Shown here in pieces: positions 26,679 through 34,500 of a stretch of 47,196 bases of DNA (its first letter is position 1; every line of letters starts with the position of its first letter). A program made the translations under genes and the position numbers. The notes beneath the pieces were generated by a model, which was not told where the DNA came from, did no database searches, and saw nothing but the letters and a program-made list of their open reading frames with translations. The DNA lies in the NCBI RefSeq assembly GCF_000740055.1, contig NZ_BBJM01000015.1, positions 1 to 47,196 of the forward strand. Direction: 5' to 3'. Source of the DNA: Secundilactobacillus oryzae JCM 18671 (GTDB lineage: Bacteria; Bacillota; Bacilli; Lactobacillales; Lactobacillaceae).

Positions 26679-27279
26679 TTGCATTCAATTTTTGATATGG
26701 CTCAGCCAGTTTGGTAACCGTTTCGATAATCTGTTGTTGCAACTGATCTGGTTGGTCAAAGATCGGGTCGCCTTTCAACCAGATTCGCCCTACTAGAAAT
26801 TCAGCTGTAGCGACTTGATTGTAGCGACCTAATAATTGATTATAGTTCGTTTCAGTTAACGGCATTACCGTTTTTTTTGTGTGGTTGCCACATAGTTGCC
26901 AATTAGGCTGATCAAACAAGTTTCCCATCCCGGGCGCGACCATCATCGTGGTAATAAACGCCTGACGGTCGCTTAACTCTGCCAATCCCGCCAACCACAG
27001 GAACAAGCGATCATCCCAAAAACCTAGTTCAATATGCGGCGTCATCTTGTAACCACGCTTGCTTTCGCTAAACGCCACCCAAGTATTTGGCGGTGGATTT
27101 TTATGTCGTCTCAAATGCTGAGCAATATGAGCGTAAGCCAGCATTTCATCACTGCTCAACGCTGCTTGAATTGCGGGCGCCAATTGTTCAAACTTTGGAT
27201 CGAGTACTGATTTGACCGCAGCCAATCGTCCTGTTAAATCAGGAATGTCAAAAACATCAAAGTCAGTTTTAGTAAACAC
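26674..27279 (-). CDS. UPF0637/DUF1054 family protein (YktB-like)
   Basis: Conserved Firmicutes protein of unknown function, 201 residues, the normal size. Recognisable family segments are FTKTDFDVFDIPDL at the N terminus, HLRRHKNPPPNTWVAF, SKRGYKMTPHIELGFW and a C-terminal LVGRIWLKGDPIFDQP. No signal peptide or membrane segment is present, so it should be cytoplasmic. The start is a GTG at 27279 behind GGGAGGG. It is convergent with rpsD and divergent from rarA, so it is a single-gene unit. Confidence 0.88.
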   Translation of the reverse strand: MFTKTDFDVFDIPDLTGRLAAVKSVLDPKFEQLAPAIQAALSSDEMLAYAHIAQHLRRHKNPPPNTWVAFSESKRGYKMTPHIELGFWDDRLFLWLAGLAELSDRQAFITTMMVAPGMGNLFDQPNWQLCGNHTKKTVMPLTETNYNQLLGRYNQVATAEFLVGRIWLKGDPIFDQPDQLQQQIIETVTKLAEPYQKLNAK

Positions 27280-27311
27280 ACACTCGCCCTCCCTTCACAT
27301 CTTCAGATACA

Positions 27312-27320
27312 TGATATAAT
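27312..27320 (+). promoter_or_regulatory. rarA promoter
   Basis: An extended -10, TG-A-TATAAT (TATAAT at 27315-27320), on the plus strand, with no strong -35. It fits a start about 50 bases before the rarA GTG. Confidence 0.6.
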
Positions 27321-27377
27321 AGATACTTAGCAAAAAGAAGAATGAATCCATTTAAATTCCTGATTGGAGATGAAAAC

Positions 27378-28652
27378 GTGCAACAGCCATTAGCATACCG
27401 AATGCGTCCGACCTCGATTGAAGAAGTTGTCGGTCAACAGCACCTTGTTGGTGAAGGAAAAATTATTAACCGCATGGTGAAAGCTAAAATGCTATCGTCG
27501 ATGATTTTGTACGGTCCACCAGGAACCGGCAAAACCAGCATTGCAAGCGCCATTGCCGGATCAACCAAATATGCTTTTCGTAAACTCAACGCTGCTACCG
27601 ATTCAAAAAAAGATCTGCAAATCGTCGCAGAAGAGGCCAAGATGAGCGGTACCGTCATCCTACTACTGGATGAAATTCACCGTCTTGATAAGGTCAAACA
27701 AGATTTTCTACTACCACTATTAGAAAGTGGCCAAGTGATCCTGATTGGAGCAACGACGGAAAATCCGTATATCAGCATCAATCCGGCCATCCGGAGTCGA
27801 ACTCAAATTTTTGAAGTTCATCCCATTTCACCTGATGATTTAAAGGAAGCTGTCCATCGCGCATTAACCGATAAAGAACGTGGACTGGGTAGCACCCCAA
27901 TTGAGTTGTCATCAGAGGCATTGAACTTTCTATCTCAAGCCACCAATGGTGATTTAAGAAGCGCGCTAAATGGACTTGAACTCGCCGTTCGGTCCACGAC
28001 ACCAAATGATGAGGGCGTCGTGGAAATCCCACTTTCGGTCATCGAAGAATGTGTCCAACGAAAAGCCCTTACCCAAGACAAGGACGGCGACGCCCACTAC
28101 GATGTTATTTCTGCGTTTCAGAAGTCAATTCGTGGTAGTGACGTTAACGCCGCACTCCATTACATGGGCCGTTTAATCGAAGGTGGCGATTTACAGTCCA
28201 TTTCGAGACGGTTAATGGTCATCGCTTATGAAGATGTGGGAATGGCCAACTTAGCAGCTTGTTCTAGAACGGTCGAGGCCGTTACAGCGGCGAATAAGCT
28301 GGGATTTCCTGAAGCTCGGATTCCACTGGCCGATGCCGTTATCGAGTTGTGCTTATCACCAAAATCCAATTCCGGGATGGCGGCGATTGATGCAGCCCTT
28401 TCAGATATTCGAAGCGGTTTAAGTGGCGATATTCCTAACCACCTAAAGGATGCCCACTACTCGGGTGCCAAGAAACTAGGACACGGAACAACCTATAAAT
28501 ATCCGCACGCTTATCCAAATGACTGGGTCAAGCAGCAATACCTTCCCGACCGGTTAGTCGGCACGAAGTATTACGAACCAAAACAAACCAGCAAGTTTGA
28601 ACGTGCATACGGTGAGCGCTACCAAGCGCTAAACGATGCACAAAATAAGTAA
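27378..28652 (+). CDS. rarA: Replication-associated recombination protein A (MgsA/RarA AAA+ ATPase)
   Basis: AAA+ ATPase of the clamp-loader group that acts at stalled replication forks. The 424-residue protein has Walker A GPPGTGKTS, Walker B LLLDEIHRLDK, sensor 1 (GATTENPYISINPAIRSR), an arginine-finger region and the C-terminal oligomerisation domain with YEDVGMANLAA and GTTYKYPHAYPNDW. I chose the GTG at 27378 (MQQPLAYRMRPTSIEEVVG), which has GGAGA seven to eight bases upstream and matches the family N terminus. The ATG at 27342 would add 12 residues behind a poor SD. It directly precedes the 6S RNA locus. Confidence 0.95.
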   Translation: MQQPLAYRMRPTSIEEVVGQQHLVGEGKIINRMVKAKMLSSMILYGPPGTGKTSIASAIAGSTKYAFRKLNAATDSKKDLQIVAEEAKMSGTVILLLDEIHRLDKVKQDFLLPLLESGQVILIGATTENPYISINPAIRSRTQIFEVHPISPDDLKEAVHRALTDKERGLGSTPIELSSEALNFLSQATNGDLRSALNGLELAVRSTTPNDEGVVEIPLSVIEECVQRKALTQDKDGDAHYDVISAFQKSIRGSDVNAALHYMGRLIEGGDLQSISRRLMVIAYEDVGMANLAACSRTVEAVTAANKLGFPEARIPLADAVIELCLSPKSNSGMAAIDAALSDIRSGLSGDIPNHLKDAHYSGAKKLGHGTTYKYPHAYPNDWVKQQYLPDRLVGTKYYEPKQTSKFERAYGERYQALNDAQNK

Positions 28653-28660
28653 CACTTTTC

Positions 28661-28689
28661 TTGTGGGCTGTCATTGGATATGATACTAT
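28661..28689 (+). promoter_or_regulatory. 6S RNA promoter
   Basis: -35-like TTGTGG (28661-28666), a 17-nt spacer and an extended -10, TG-A-TACTAT (28684-28689). Predicted start about 28696. Confidence 0.6.
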
Positions 28690-28695
28690 TACCAT

Positions 28696-28928
28696 AGGCT
28701 CTAGGGTGTACGCGTTATCTTCTTAAGTGTTGCCGAACAGTCTTATTACATTGGGAACGTTCAAAGCTAGCGGCAAACATGCCTTTTTAGTTGGAAGTTT
28801 AAAGTTGGTTTTCTAGTTCCCACCTGCTTTATCGCGGGCCAAAACTAACAGATAGTCTAACGGCACTATTAGAGCTTCAAAGCTTGACTTTGAGGGACTG
28901 GTGAGCACTTGCGAGCCAGTCTTTTTTA
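28696..28928 (+). ncRNA. ssrS: 6S RNA (Lacto-usp type)
   Basis: Non-coding RNA that mimics an open promoter and binds RNA polymerase. No protein frame fills this interval. Pairing by eye gives a closing stem (28696-28703 with about 28870-28877), a second helix (TATCT/AGATA) and a long hairpin arm containing GGGAAC/GTTCCC, which leaves a large central bulge as in 6S RNAs. A terminator hairpin ends at 28928. Position is strong support: the Lacto-usp RNA lies upstream of a small hypothetical gene and usp in lactic acid bacteria and has since been assigned to the 6S family. That is the arrangement here. The exact 3' end may be nearer 28890. Confidence 0.82.
28896..28928 (+). terminator. Terminator at the end of 6S RNA
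   Basis: A GACTGG/CCAGTC stem (28896-28921) is followed by TTTTTTATT on the plus strand. It lies just upstream of the small membrane gene, so that gene and usp are expressed by read-through or an unseen promoter. Confidence 0.75.
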
Positions 28929-28950
28929 TTACTTTTTTGGAGGAATCATC

Positions 28951-29238
28951 TTGTTAATCATAATCTTAATGATCTTATTCACTGCCATTATGCTGGGGAC
29001 GGCAATCTTTCTTTATCGTCACCGCAACAAACCATTTATGGTTTTTCATCCCGAAAAGGATGCTAATCTACACAAACTCATTTTAACCACCAGTTACGTC
29101 TTGCTAATTTTAAGCATTCTATCACTTGTGGCGATAGTATCTCAAAACACTGTTTTAATTTCCATAGCCCTCCTCTTGGGCGTCATCGCTGTTGTTTCGT
29201 TTGAACTGATGCTCATGCACTACTTTCCGAAAAAGTAA
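28951..29238 (+). CDS. Small hypothetical membrane protein between 6S RNA and usp
   Basis: Function unknown. The 95-residue protein has three hydrophobic segments: the very N terminus (LLIIILMILFTAIML), a middle one (SYVLLILSILSLVAIVS) and a C-terminal one (VLISIALLLGVIAVVSF). A short charged loop (RHRNKPF, FHPEKDANLHK) follows the first. The start is the TTG at 28951, six bases after GGAGG. The frame extends upstream into the 6S terminator but has no SD there. A hypothetical gene at this exact position is a recurring feature of the Lacto-usp locus in lactobacilli. Confidence 0.75.
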   Translation: MLIIILMILFTAIMLGTAIFLYRHRNKPFMVFHPEKDANLHKLILTTSYVLLILSILSLVAIVSQNTVLISIALLLGVIAVVSFELMLMHYFPKK

Positions 29239-29323
29239 CCGCTTAACTAAAATCGACTTTTTCCTTTTTATTTATACCAAAATAACGTAAGATAAAGGTA
29301 TAAATAGATGAGGGGTGAAAGAT

Positions 29324-29797
29324 ATGCTACAACAGTACAAGAACATCTTAGTTCCAGTTGACGGGTCATACGAAGCAGAATTAGCTTTCAAGAAGGCCGT
29401 TGCTGTTGCCAATCGTAACGAAGCTAGCCTGCATTTGGTCCATGTCGTGGATACCCGCGCATTCCAGAACATTTCTAGCTTTGATACGACCATGGTTGAG
29501 CAAGTCACTGACACAGCTAAGAAGACTCTAGATAAGTATATTGAAGAAGCAAAATCCAACGGTATTAGCAACGTGGATTACTCCATTGAATATGGTGCAC
29601 CAAAGTCCATTATTGCCAATGACCTACCTAAGGATCTCAACATCGATTTAATCATGATTGGTGCGACCGGGTTAAACGCAGTTGAGCGTTTACTCATTGG
29701 TTCGGTTACTGAATATGTCACTCGGACAGCCGTTTGCGATGTTCTAGTGGTTAGAACCGACCTAGAAAACAAACCAGCTAAGAAACCTGAAGTTTAA
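29324..29797 (+). CDS. Universal stress protein, UspA family
   Basis: Small cytoplasmic stress protein of the nucleotide-binding USP fold. The 157-residue product opens with YKNILVPVDGSYEAELAFKKAV and ends with the ATP-binding signature G-x2-G-x9-G-S, seen as IGATGLNAVERLLIGSVTEYV. It is therefore of the ATP-binding subgroup. The start is the ATG at 29324 behind GAGGGGTG. A GTG at 29315 overlaps that SD and is unlikely. It closes the 6S RNA/membrane protein/usp cluster and is convergent with tag. Confidence 0.93.
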   Translation: MLQQYKNILVPVDGSYEAELAFKKAVAVANRNEASLHLVHVVDTRAFQNISSFDTTMVEQVTDTAKKTLDKYIEEAKSNGISNVDYSIEYGAPKSIIANDLPKDLNIDLIMIGATGLNAVERLLIGSVTEYVTRTAVCDVLVVRTDLENKPAKKPEV

Positions 29798-29807
29798 TGT
29801 ATAACGC

Positions 29808-29842
29808 AAAAAAGCTGAGCCGTTACGGGCTCAGCTTTTTTT
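29808..29842. terminator. Bidirectional terminator between usp and tag
   Basis: A 14-bp stem (arms about 29808-29821 and 29828-29841) with a run of six A before it and seven T after it. It serves usp on the plus strand and tag on the minus strand, and overlaps the 3' end of tag. Confidence 0.88.
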
Positions 29843-30406
29843 GTCCACTAGTTCCGCATAGCGGAAGCAGGAAAGATTATGATCATTCACAACGCCAATA
29901 GATTGTAGAAACGAGTAACAGGTAGTCGGCCCCACTCTCATAAAGCCTAGACCTTTCATTTGTTGGCAAATAGCTTTAGTGAACTGTTTAATTTCTTTAG
30001 GATCAGTCATAGTCCCATGCAAATCGATAGGCGCCTCGGAAAAAGTCGACCAAACTAAATGGTCAAGTGATTCACCCGATTGGTGTAGTTGTACTAACAC
30101 TTTAGCATTTTCAATTGTTGCATCAATCTTGGCATGGTTCCGAATAAGCCGCTTATCTAAATAAAGCATCTCTCGCTCTGTAGTTGAAAATTGACTAATT
30201 TCTTCAAGCTGAAAATCATGAAAAGCTGCTGTGATGCCCGCTTCAAATCTTAGGACTGTATCCCAGGCTAATCCCGCCTGAAAAATCTCAAGCGTCAGCA
30301 TTTTGAATAACTGGCGCTCATCGTGTTCAGGAACACCCCACTGCTTATCATGATAGGTTAGAAGCCGCTCAGATCCAGTGGCCCAGTCGCATCGTTCTTT
30401 TTCCAT
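29831..30406 (-). CDS. tag: DNA-3-methyladenine glycosylase I
   Basis: Removes 3-methyladenine from alkylated DNA as the first step of base excision repair. The 191-residue protein has the N-terminal CDWATGSE and YHDKQWGVPEHDE zinc-site segments, LTLEIFQAGLAWDTVL with the conserved active-site Glu, and the C-terminal NDHNLSCF, which supplies the remaining His and Cys zinc ligands. The ATG at 30406 follows GGAGA, and five extra upstream codons lack an SD. It starts 22 bases after the DUF2785 gene and probably shares its transcript. Confidence 0.95.
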   Translation of the reverse strand: MEKERCDWATGSERLLTYHDKQWGVPEHDERQLFKMLTLEIFQAGLAWDTVLRFEAGITAAFHDFQLEEISQFSTTEREMLYLDKRLIRNHAKIDATIENAKVLVQLHQSGESLDHLVWSTFSEAPIDLHGTMTDPKEIKQFTKAICQQMKGLGFMRVGPTTCYSFLQSIGVVNDHNLSCFRYAELVDKKS

Positions 30407-30428
30407 TTGCACTCTCCTCAAAATGAAC

Positions 30429-31397
30429 TTAATCTTCTAGTGCGTTACTAATTAAATTCGAAATTTGAGTACTAAAATCATTTCGCAATCGCATATTGCC
30501 AAATAGTCTGGCTTGATTGTAAATTTGTGTCCACATTGCCTCAGACTCTTGGTCACGAATTAACATAAATCGTCGACTCCACTTCTTCATTTCGAGAACA
30601 ACATAATCTTCGTATAACTTGTTTTTATTGGTTACATTGGCTAGGTAGGCAGAGATTCGATTCGTCTCACCAAAAATTAGTGGTGTCTTCAATAGCTTAA
30701 ATCTTGATAACAAGATTGCCATCTCAAACAATTTATCTGCTCGACGTAATTCATCACGATTGGCCAGCTCATCAATTAGATTTCCCACATGCGTATACGC
30801 ATGTGCCCAGCCTTGTGTTCCAATATAGCCCCGTGTATCACGTTCCAGCGTCATGTAGAGTTCAAACTGATTGGTTAGTCGGTCTATGCGATCCCGGGTT
30901 AAGAAATTCCCACCGTTCCGGTCAATAAAGGCAATCACTGACAAGAACAAGACGGCAAATGAGCGTTGATAAACCGCGTCATTCTGCGGCTCTAAAATAT
31001 GTGAAAACAAGATTTCATCCTGAAGTAAGTAATCAGTAATCATGATTAACTGCTCTTTGGTGATAATATGCATTTGAATAGCATCATTCAAAAAGTAGTA
31101 AACGCCCTTGTCACGTACCTGTGGGTCTAAGGAACCCAAGTGTGAGATAAGCAACTTCAACTGATCATCATCAATGGCATCAAGCTCATCTTGGCGAATC
31201 TCGGTATTCAATGCTAATAGGAGTTCCTTAATTCCCTCATCACCCGGTAGTTCTACTGCCGTTCGTGGTTGTACTTCGATATCGGTCATCAACTGATCGA
31301 GCTCAGTTCCCAAATTACGATAAAGTTCGCCATGGTAAAGTTGATCTTTCAGTTCAGCTAATCTTCTACGAATTGTTTCAATTGTTTGATATCCCAC
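30429..31397 (-). CDS. DUF2785 family protein
   Basis: Conserved lactic-acid-bacteria protein of unknown function. The 322-residue, mostly helical product has a central GTQGWAHAYTHVGNLIDELA segment typical of DUF2785. No signal peptide, membrane helix or nucleotide-binding loop is seen. Helical repeats such as LLISHLGSLDPQVRDKGVYYFLNDAI suggest a HEAT-like solenoid, which is an inference. The start is a GTG at 31397 behind GGGAG. It is followed by tag after 22 bases. Confidence 0.75.
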   Translation of the reverse strand: MGYQTIETIRRRLAELKDQLYHGELYRNLGTELDQLMTDIEVQPRTAVELPGDEGIKELLLALNTEIRQDELDAIDDDQLKLLISHLGSLDPQVRDKGVYYFLNDAIQMHIITKEQLIMITDYLLQDEILFSHILEPQNDAVYQRSFAVLFLSVIAFIDRNGGNFLTRDRIDRLTNQFELYMTLERDTRGYIGTQGWAHAYTHVGNLIDELANRDELRRADKLFEMAILLSRFKLLKTPLIFGETNRISAYLANVTNKNKLYEDYVVLEMKKWSRRFMLIRDQESEAMWTQIYNQARLFGNMRLRNDFSTQISNLISNALED

Positions 31398-31425
31398 TGT
31401 CTTTCTCCCATCAAGTCTTTTCCTT

Positions 31426-31434
31426 ATTCTATCA
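31426..31434 (-). promoter_or_regulatory. Possible promoter of the DUF2785-tag unit
   Basis: An extended -10-like TG-A-TAGAAT (TAGAAT at 31426-31431) on the minus strand, about 30 bases before the GTG. No convincing -35. Confidence 0.35.
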
Positions 31435-31518
31435 TGCTTTAGCTATCTTTTTTAGAATTATTGTAGAATACATCTAAAGTATCATCATTTAATTGACCAT
31501 AACATTTATAAGCGCCAC

Positions 31519-31548
31519 TTGTTTTCATTCACACATGATTGTTATACA
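31519..31548 (+). promoter_or_regulatory. Possible promoter of the DUF975 gene
   Basis: -35 TTGTTT (31519-31524), an 18-nt spacer and -10 TATACA (31543-31548), about 30 bases before the ATG. Confidence 0.45.
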
Positions 31549-31579
31549 CTAATAGGTAGTCATCACTAAGGAGGATTTT

Positions 31580-32281
31580 ATGAAAAACACCGTGACGCGT
31601 CGTCAACTAAAAACTGAGGTTAAAACTGCCTTAAAAGGAAATTGGGGTAAAGCGATTCTCTTAAATCTCGTTCCGATTATTTTTTCACTGATTGTTGCAA
31701 TTGCAGTTATTATCGTAACTGTCGCAGTCACTACAGTCGCTGGTTCTGGAGGCTTCGATCCAACTGCTAATCCAGCATCGAGTGCGACCCAGGACAATCC
31801 CGCCCTCTCATTTGGGACAAGCATCATTGAATCATTCTTCAGTGTCGCTATTAGTTATGGTTTCTTAGACTGGTTACGTCAATCTAAGGCGCTCGAGCAT
31901 CCATTCAAGAGTGGTCTTCAAACCTTTAGCCGCAAATACTTCACATCCACTCTAGCCATTACCTTACTGACTTATATTTTCACTTTCTTGTGGACATTAC
32001 TATTTGTTATTCCTGGAATTATTAAGAGTTTTTCTTATTCTCAAGCTTTCTTAGTTTATAAAGATGCGGTGGATCACGATAATGCCGATATGAGCTACTT
32101 GGCAGCCATTACCAAAAGCCGGGAACTCATGAACGGTCATAAATGGGAATACTTCGTGCTACAACTTAGCTTTATCGGTTGGGCAATCTTAGCCGTTATT
32201 CCATTAGGCCTTGGCTTCTTGTGGTTAACACCTTACATCAATGCCACAAATGCTAATTTCTATCGTCATTTAACTGAATAA
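31580..32281 (+). CDS. DUF975 family integral membrane protein
   Basis: Membrane protein of unknown function found in many Firmicutes. The 233-residue product has a short basic N terminus (VTRRQLKTEVKTALKGNWGKAI) and about five membrane segments (near residues 26-52, 84-97, 122-146 and two in the last 50). The family hallmark SRELMNGHKWEYFVLQLSFIGW is near residue 190. The first extracytoplasmic loop is Gly/Ser/Ala-rich. The ATG at 31580 has GGAGG. It stands alone on the plus strand between two minus-strand units. Confidence 0.88.
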   Translation: MKNTVTRRQLKTEVKTALKGNWGKAILLNLVPIIFSLIVAIAVIIVTVAVTTVAGSGGFDPTANPASSATQDNPALSFGTSIIESFFSVAISYGFLDWLRQSKALEHPFKSGLQTFSRKYFTSTLAITLLTYIFTFLWTLLFVIPGIIKSFSYSQAFLVYKDAVDHDNADMSYLAAITKSRELMNGHKWEYFVLQLSFIGWAILAVIPLGLGFLWLTPYINATNANFYRHLTE

Positions 32282-32286
32282 TGTAA

Positions 32287-32326
32287 CAAAAGAACCAGCA
32301 CTTCGCGAAAGTGCTGGTTCTTTTTA
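32287..32326. terminator. Bidirectional terminator between DUF975 and the ABC operon
   Basis: A 16-bp perfect stem (arms 32288-32303 and 32309-32324) with A and T runs on either side, serving both convergent transcripts. Confidence 0.88.
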
Positions 32327-33145
32327 GTATGCCTTAGCCGTTAATTTTAACGTAAAGAATTTAGAGATGTACAACAATACTGCCGTAAAAATAATTCCCG
32401 AGAGCATCGCGATAAATGGATTAAAGTGATACATCGACTTAACCCCAGCACCTCCAAGGGCAAATTCAACAAACTTCATGAAGCCTGCCAAATGCATGGC
32501 TGGTAGATTTCCACTTCCGAGCATAATAATCAGAAAAATAGCGATAATGCCAATTGCTGCCAGAATCAGCCATTGATTTCGTTTTGAAAATAGCGACATG
32601 ATTGAGCCAATCATCATACCTAACGCCGTTAACATTGCAAAACCCACAATCACGACCAGGCTAGTGAGTATCAAGTCTAAAACCGCATTTCCAGTAAATT
32701 TGCCATACAACATGGCTAATAGAGAACTTGCAACGTCATTGCCATTAACATCCACTCTGACGCCATTAAAGAATTGTTGATGGACTTTCAGTGGCATATA
32801 TACACCGTATAGATAGACGAAACTGATAACTTCAGATAAGATCACCATAATTCCGGCCACCGCAGATTTTGCTAACCAATAAGTTCGCCGTCCTACGCCG
32901 TTTTGAATCAAAAAATTAAATGATTCCTGATTCATTGCGAAATAGATAAACAAAATACAGCCTAACGGAACGGAAATGAATTGCGCTGACAACTCATCCT
33001 CTAATGAGAAGCTCCCCAATGTACCTGAAATTAAGGCAATAAGAGCTGGTAAACCAATTAAAACGAAGATTACCCATAATAAAGCCAGCCCAAACGTTTT
33101 CAGACTCTTCCTAAACAAATAAGCAAATGTCGGTTTAAATGACAT
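32324..33145 (-). CDS. ABC transporter permease (GntR-linked exporter type)
   Basis: Membrane subunit of an ABC-2-like transporter. The 273-residue protein has about six hydrophobic segments: the first near residues 17-40, others around 55-72, 95-117, 160-185, 197-215 and the C terminus. No conserved motif reveals the substrate. The start is the ATG at 33145, nine bases after GGAGG. An ATG two codons earlier is only three bases from that SD. It overlaps the ATPase gene by 11 bases and is the last gene of a GntR-ATPase-permease operon. Such operons (ytr type) often respond to envelope-active compounds in Firmicutes. Confidence 0.85.
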   Translation of the reverse strand: MSFKPTFAYLFRKSLKTFGLALLWVIFVLIGLPALIALISGTLGSFSLEDELSAQFISVPLGCILFIYFAMNQESFNFLIQNGVGRRTYWLAKSAVAGIMVILSEVISFVYLYGVYMPLKVHQQFFNGVRVDVNGNDVASSLLAMLYGKFTGNAVLDLILTSLVVIVGFAMLTALGMMIGSIMSLFSKRNQWLILAAIGIIAIFLIIMLGSGNLPAMHLAGFMKFVEFALGGAGVKSMYHFNPFIAMLSGIIFTAVLLYISKFFTLKLTAKAY

Positions 33146-34007
33146 GTTCATCGCCCTCCTCGTTAGTTAATTCGATAAATAATTTCTGTAAATCCATTCC
33201 GTCTATTCTGACCGTGTCCGGCAAAATCTTGTCATCCAAAGCACCGTAAACGTATCGTACCTTAAGCTGTCCTAGTGACTCTTCTCCAATGACATTTAAG
33301 CCAGCTGTATAAGCCGCAACTTCTGCTTGAGGCCCCAAAATAACATGTGACTGTGCCAAGGTTTCCTCAACCGAGCTATCCACCAGAACACTTCCAGTCT
33401 TAATAATGACGAGCCTTTCGATGATGTGGGCAATTTCTTCAATCAAATGCGTGGCAATGACGAAAGTTCGTGGCCGTTCAGCGTAGGTATCCATCAACGT
33501 CCGGTAGAAAAGATCCCGATGGTTGGCATCCAATCCCAGTGTGGGCTCATCAAGAAAAATATAATCAGCTGGAACACAGAGCGCTACGATTAATTTATAG
33601 ATGGATCGGTAACCTGTTGATAACTTGCCGTTTCTGGCATTCACATTTAAGCCAAACTCATGAGCTAGCCGACTAGCCAAGCCAAAATTGAAGCCTCCAT
33701 ACATTCGCGCTGTTTCCTTAAAAATCTCATTAACTCTGAGTCGGGGATTATAAAGATTGGCTTCACTCATCAAATACATTTGTTGTAAGGCTTCGTCATT
33801 ATTCGTAACGTCTCGATCATTCATCGTCACAGATCCGGCGGTTGCTGGGATCCGATTCGTCACGATATTAAGCAAGGTACTCTTTCCAGCACCGTTACGA
33901 CCAAGTAAGCCATAAATCGTATTCGGTTGTAACTGAACTGTGACGCCATCAAGTACTGACTTGTTGCCATAGTGCTTCTTTACTTCAGTTAATTTTAATT
34001 CATTCAT
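33135..34007 (-). CDS. ABC transporter ATPase (GntR-linked)
   Basis: Nucleotide-binding subunit, 290 residues. Walker A is LLGRNGAGKSTLL (about residues 33-45), the signature motif is the divergent LSTGYRS instead of LSGGQ, and Walker B reads YIFLDEPTLGLDAN. A switch His lies in VIATHLIEE. A C-terminal extension of about 80 residues has no recognised motif. The ATG at 34007 overlaps the stop of the GntR gene by eight bases, with AGGAG just before it, so translation depends on the regulator gene. It pairs with the downstream permease. Confidence 0.92.
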   Translation of the reverse strand: MNELKLTEVKKHYGNKSVLDGVTVQLQPNTIYGLLGRNGAGKSTLLNIVTNRIPATAGSVTMNDRDVTNNDEALQQMYLMSEANLYNPRLRVNEIFKETARMYGGFNFGLASRLAHEFGLNVNARNGKLSTGYRSIYKLIVALCVPADYIFLDEPTLGLDANHRDLFYRTLMDTYAERPRTFVIATHLIEEIAHIIERLVIIKTGSVLVDSSVEETLAQSHVILGPQAEVAAYTAGLNVIGEESLGQLKVRYVYGALDDKILPDTVRIDGMDLQKLFIELTNEEGDEHVI

Positions 34008-34380
34008 TCTCCTCAAACCCCCGTTCTATCATGTCTAGTAACTGTTGTTTCGATAAATTAAGTTTTCGTGCTTCTTCAACCATATTTTGAATATAGTCCG
34101 AGTAAAACTCGTTTTGGCGTTTCACTTTGATCCGCTCCCTCGCATTTTTTGTGACAAACATACCCAATCCCCGGTGCTTTTCGATAATTTCCTCACTGAC
34201 CAGAATATTCATGCCTTTCAAAACCGTTGCTGGATTAATATGGAATTGTTTAGAAATCTCCGTCGTGGAAGGTACTTGTTCGCCTTCATCAAAACCCTTC
34301 AGGAAAATTGCATCCTCTAGTTGCCTCGCCACCTGTAGGTACAAAGGTTCTTGACTATTATCATCTAAATTGAATTGCAT
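34000..34380 (-). CDS. GntR-family transcriptional regulator, YtrA subfamily
   Basis: DNA-binding repressor of the short YtrA type, 126 residues. The winged helix-turn-helix covers about residues 10-75 (LYLQVARQLEDAIFLKG, QVPSTTEISKQFHINPATVLKGMNIL, HRGLGMFVT). Only a short helical tail for dimerisation follows, with no effector-binding domain. The ATG at 34380 follows GAGGGTG. It heads the operon with the ABC ATPase and permease, so it probably represses them and itself. A tandem 12-bp repeat sits on its promoter. Confidence 0.93.
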   Translation of the reverse strand: MQFNLDDNSQEPLYLQVARQLEDAIFLKGFDEGEQVPSTTEISKQFHINPATVLKGMNILVSEEIIEKHRGLGMFVTKNARERIKVKRQNEFYSDYIQNMVEEARKLNLSKQQLLDMIERGFEENE

Positions 34381-34425
34381 CTGTTTCACCCTCTTACTAT
34401 TGATTCAACACGGGTTAATTACTTC

Positions 34426-34449
34426 TATAACTAACCATATAACCAACTA
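34426..34449 (-). repeat. Tandem 12-bp direct repeat over the GntR operon promoter
   Basis: Two adjacent 12-mers (34438-34449 and 34426-34437; TAGTTGGTTATA and TGGTTAGTTATA on the minus strand) agree at 10 of 12 positions. They overlap the -10 and the start region, so they are a candidate operator. Confidence 0.5.
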
Positions 34450-34462
34450 GCCTATTTGTCAA
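34434..34462 (-). promoter_or_regulatory. Promoter of the GntR-ABC operon
   Basis: -35 TTGACA (34457-34462), a 17-nt spacer and -10 TATGGT (34434-34439) on the minus strand, directly after the terminator of the upstream SPFH gene. Confidence 0.65.
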
Positions 34463-34494
34463 CAAAAAAACCGATTTCGTCTTGAAATCGGTTT
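34463..34494 (-). terminator. Terminator of the SPFH gene
   Basis: An 11-bp perfect stem (arms 34484-34494 and 34468-34478) is followed on the minus strand by TTTTTTTG. Confidence 0.85.
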
Positions 34495-34500
34495 GCGTAC

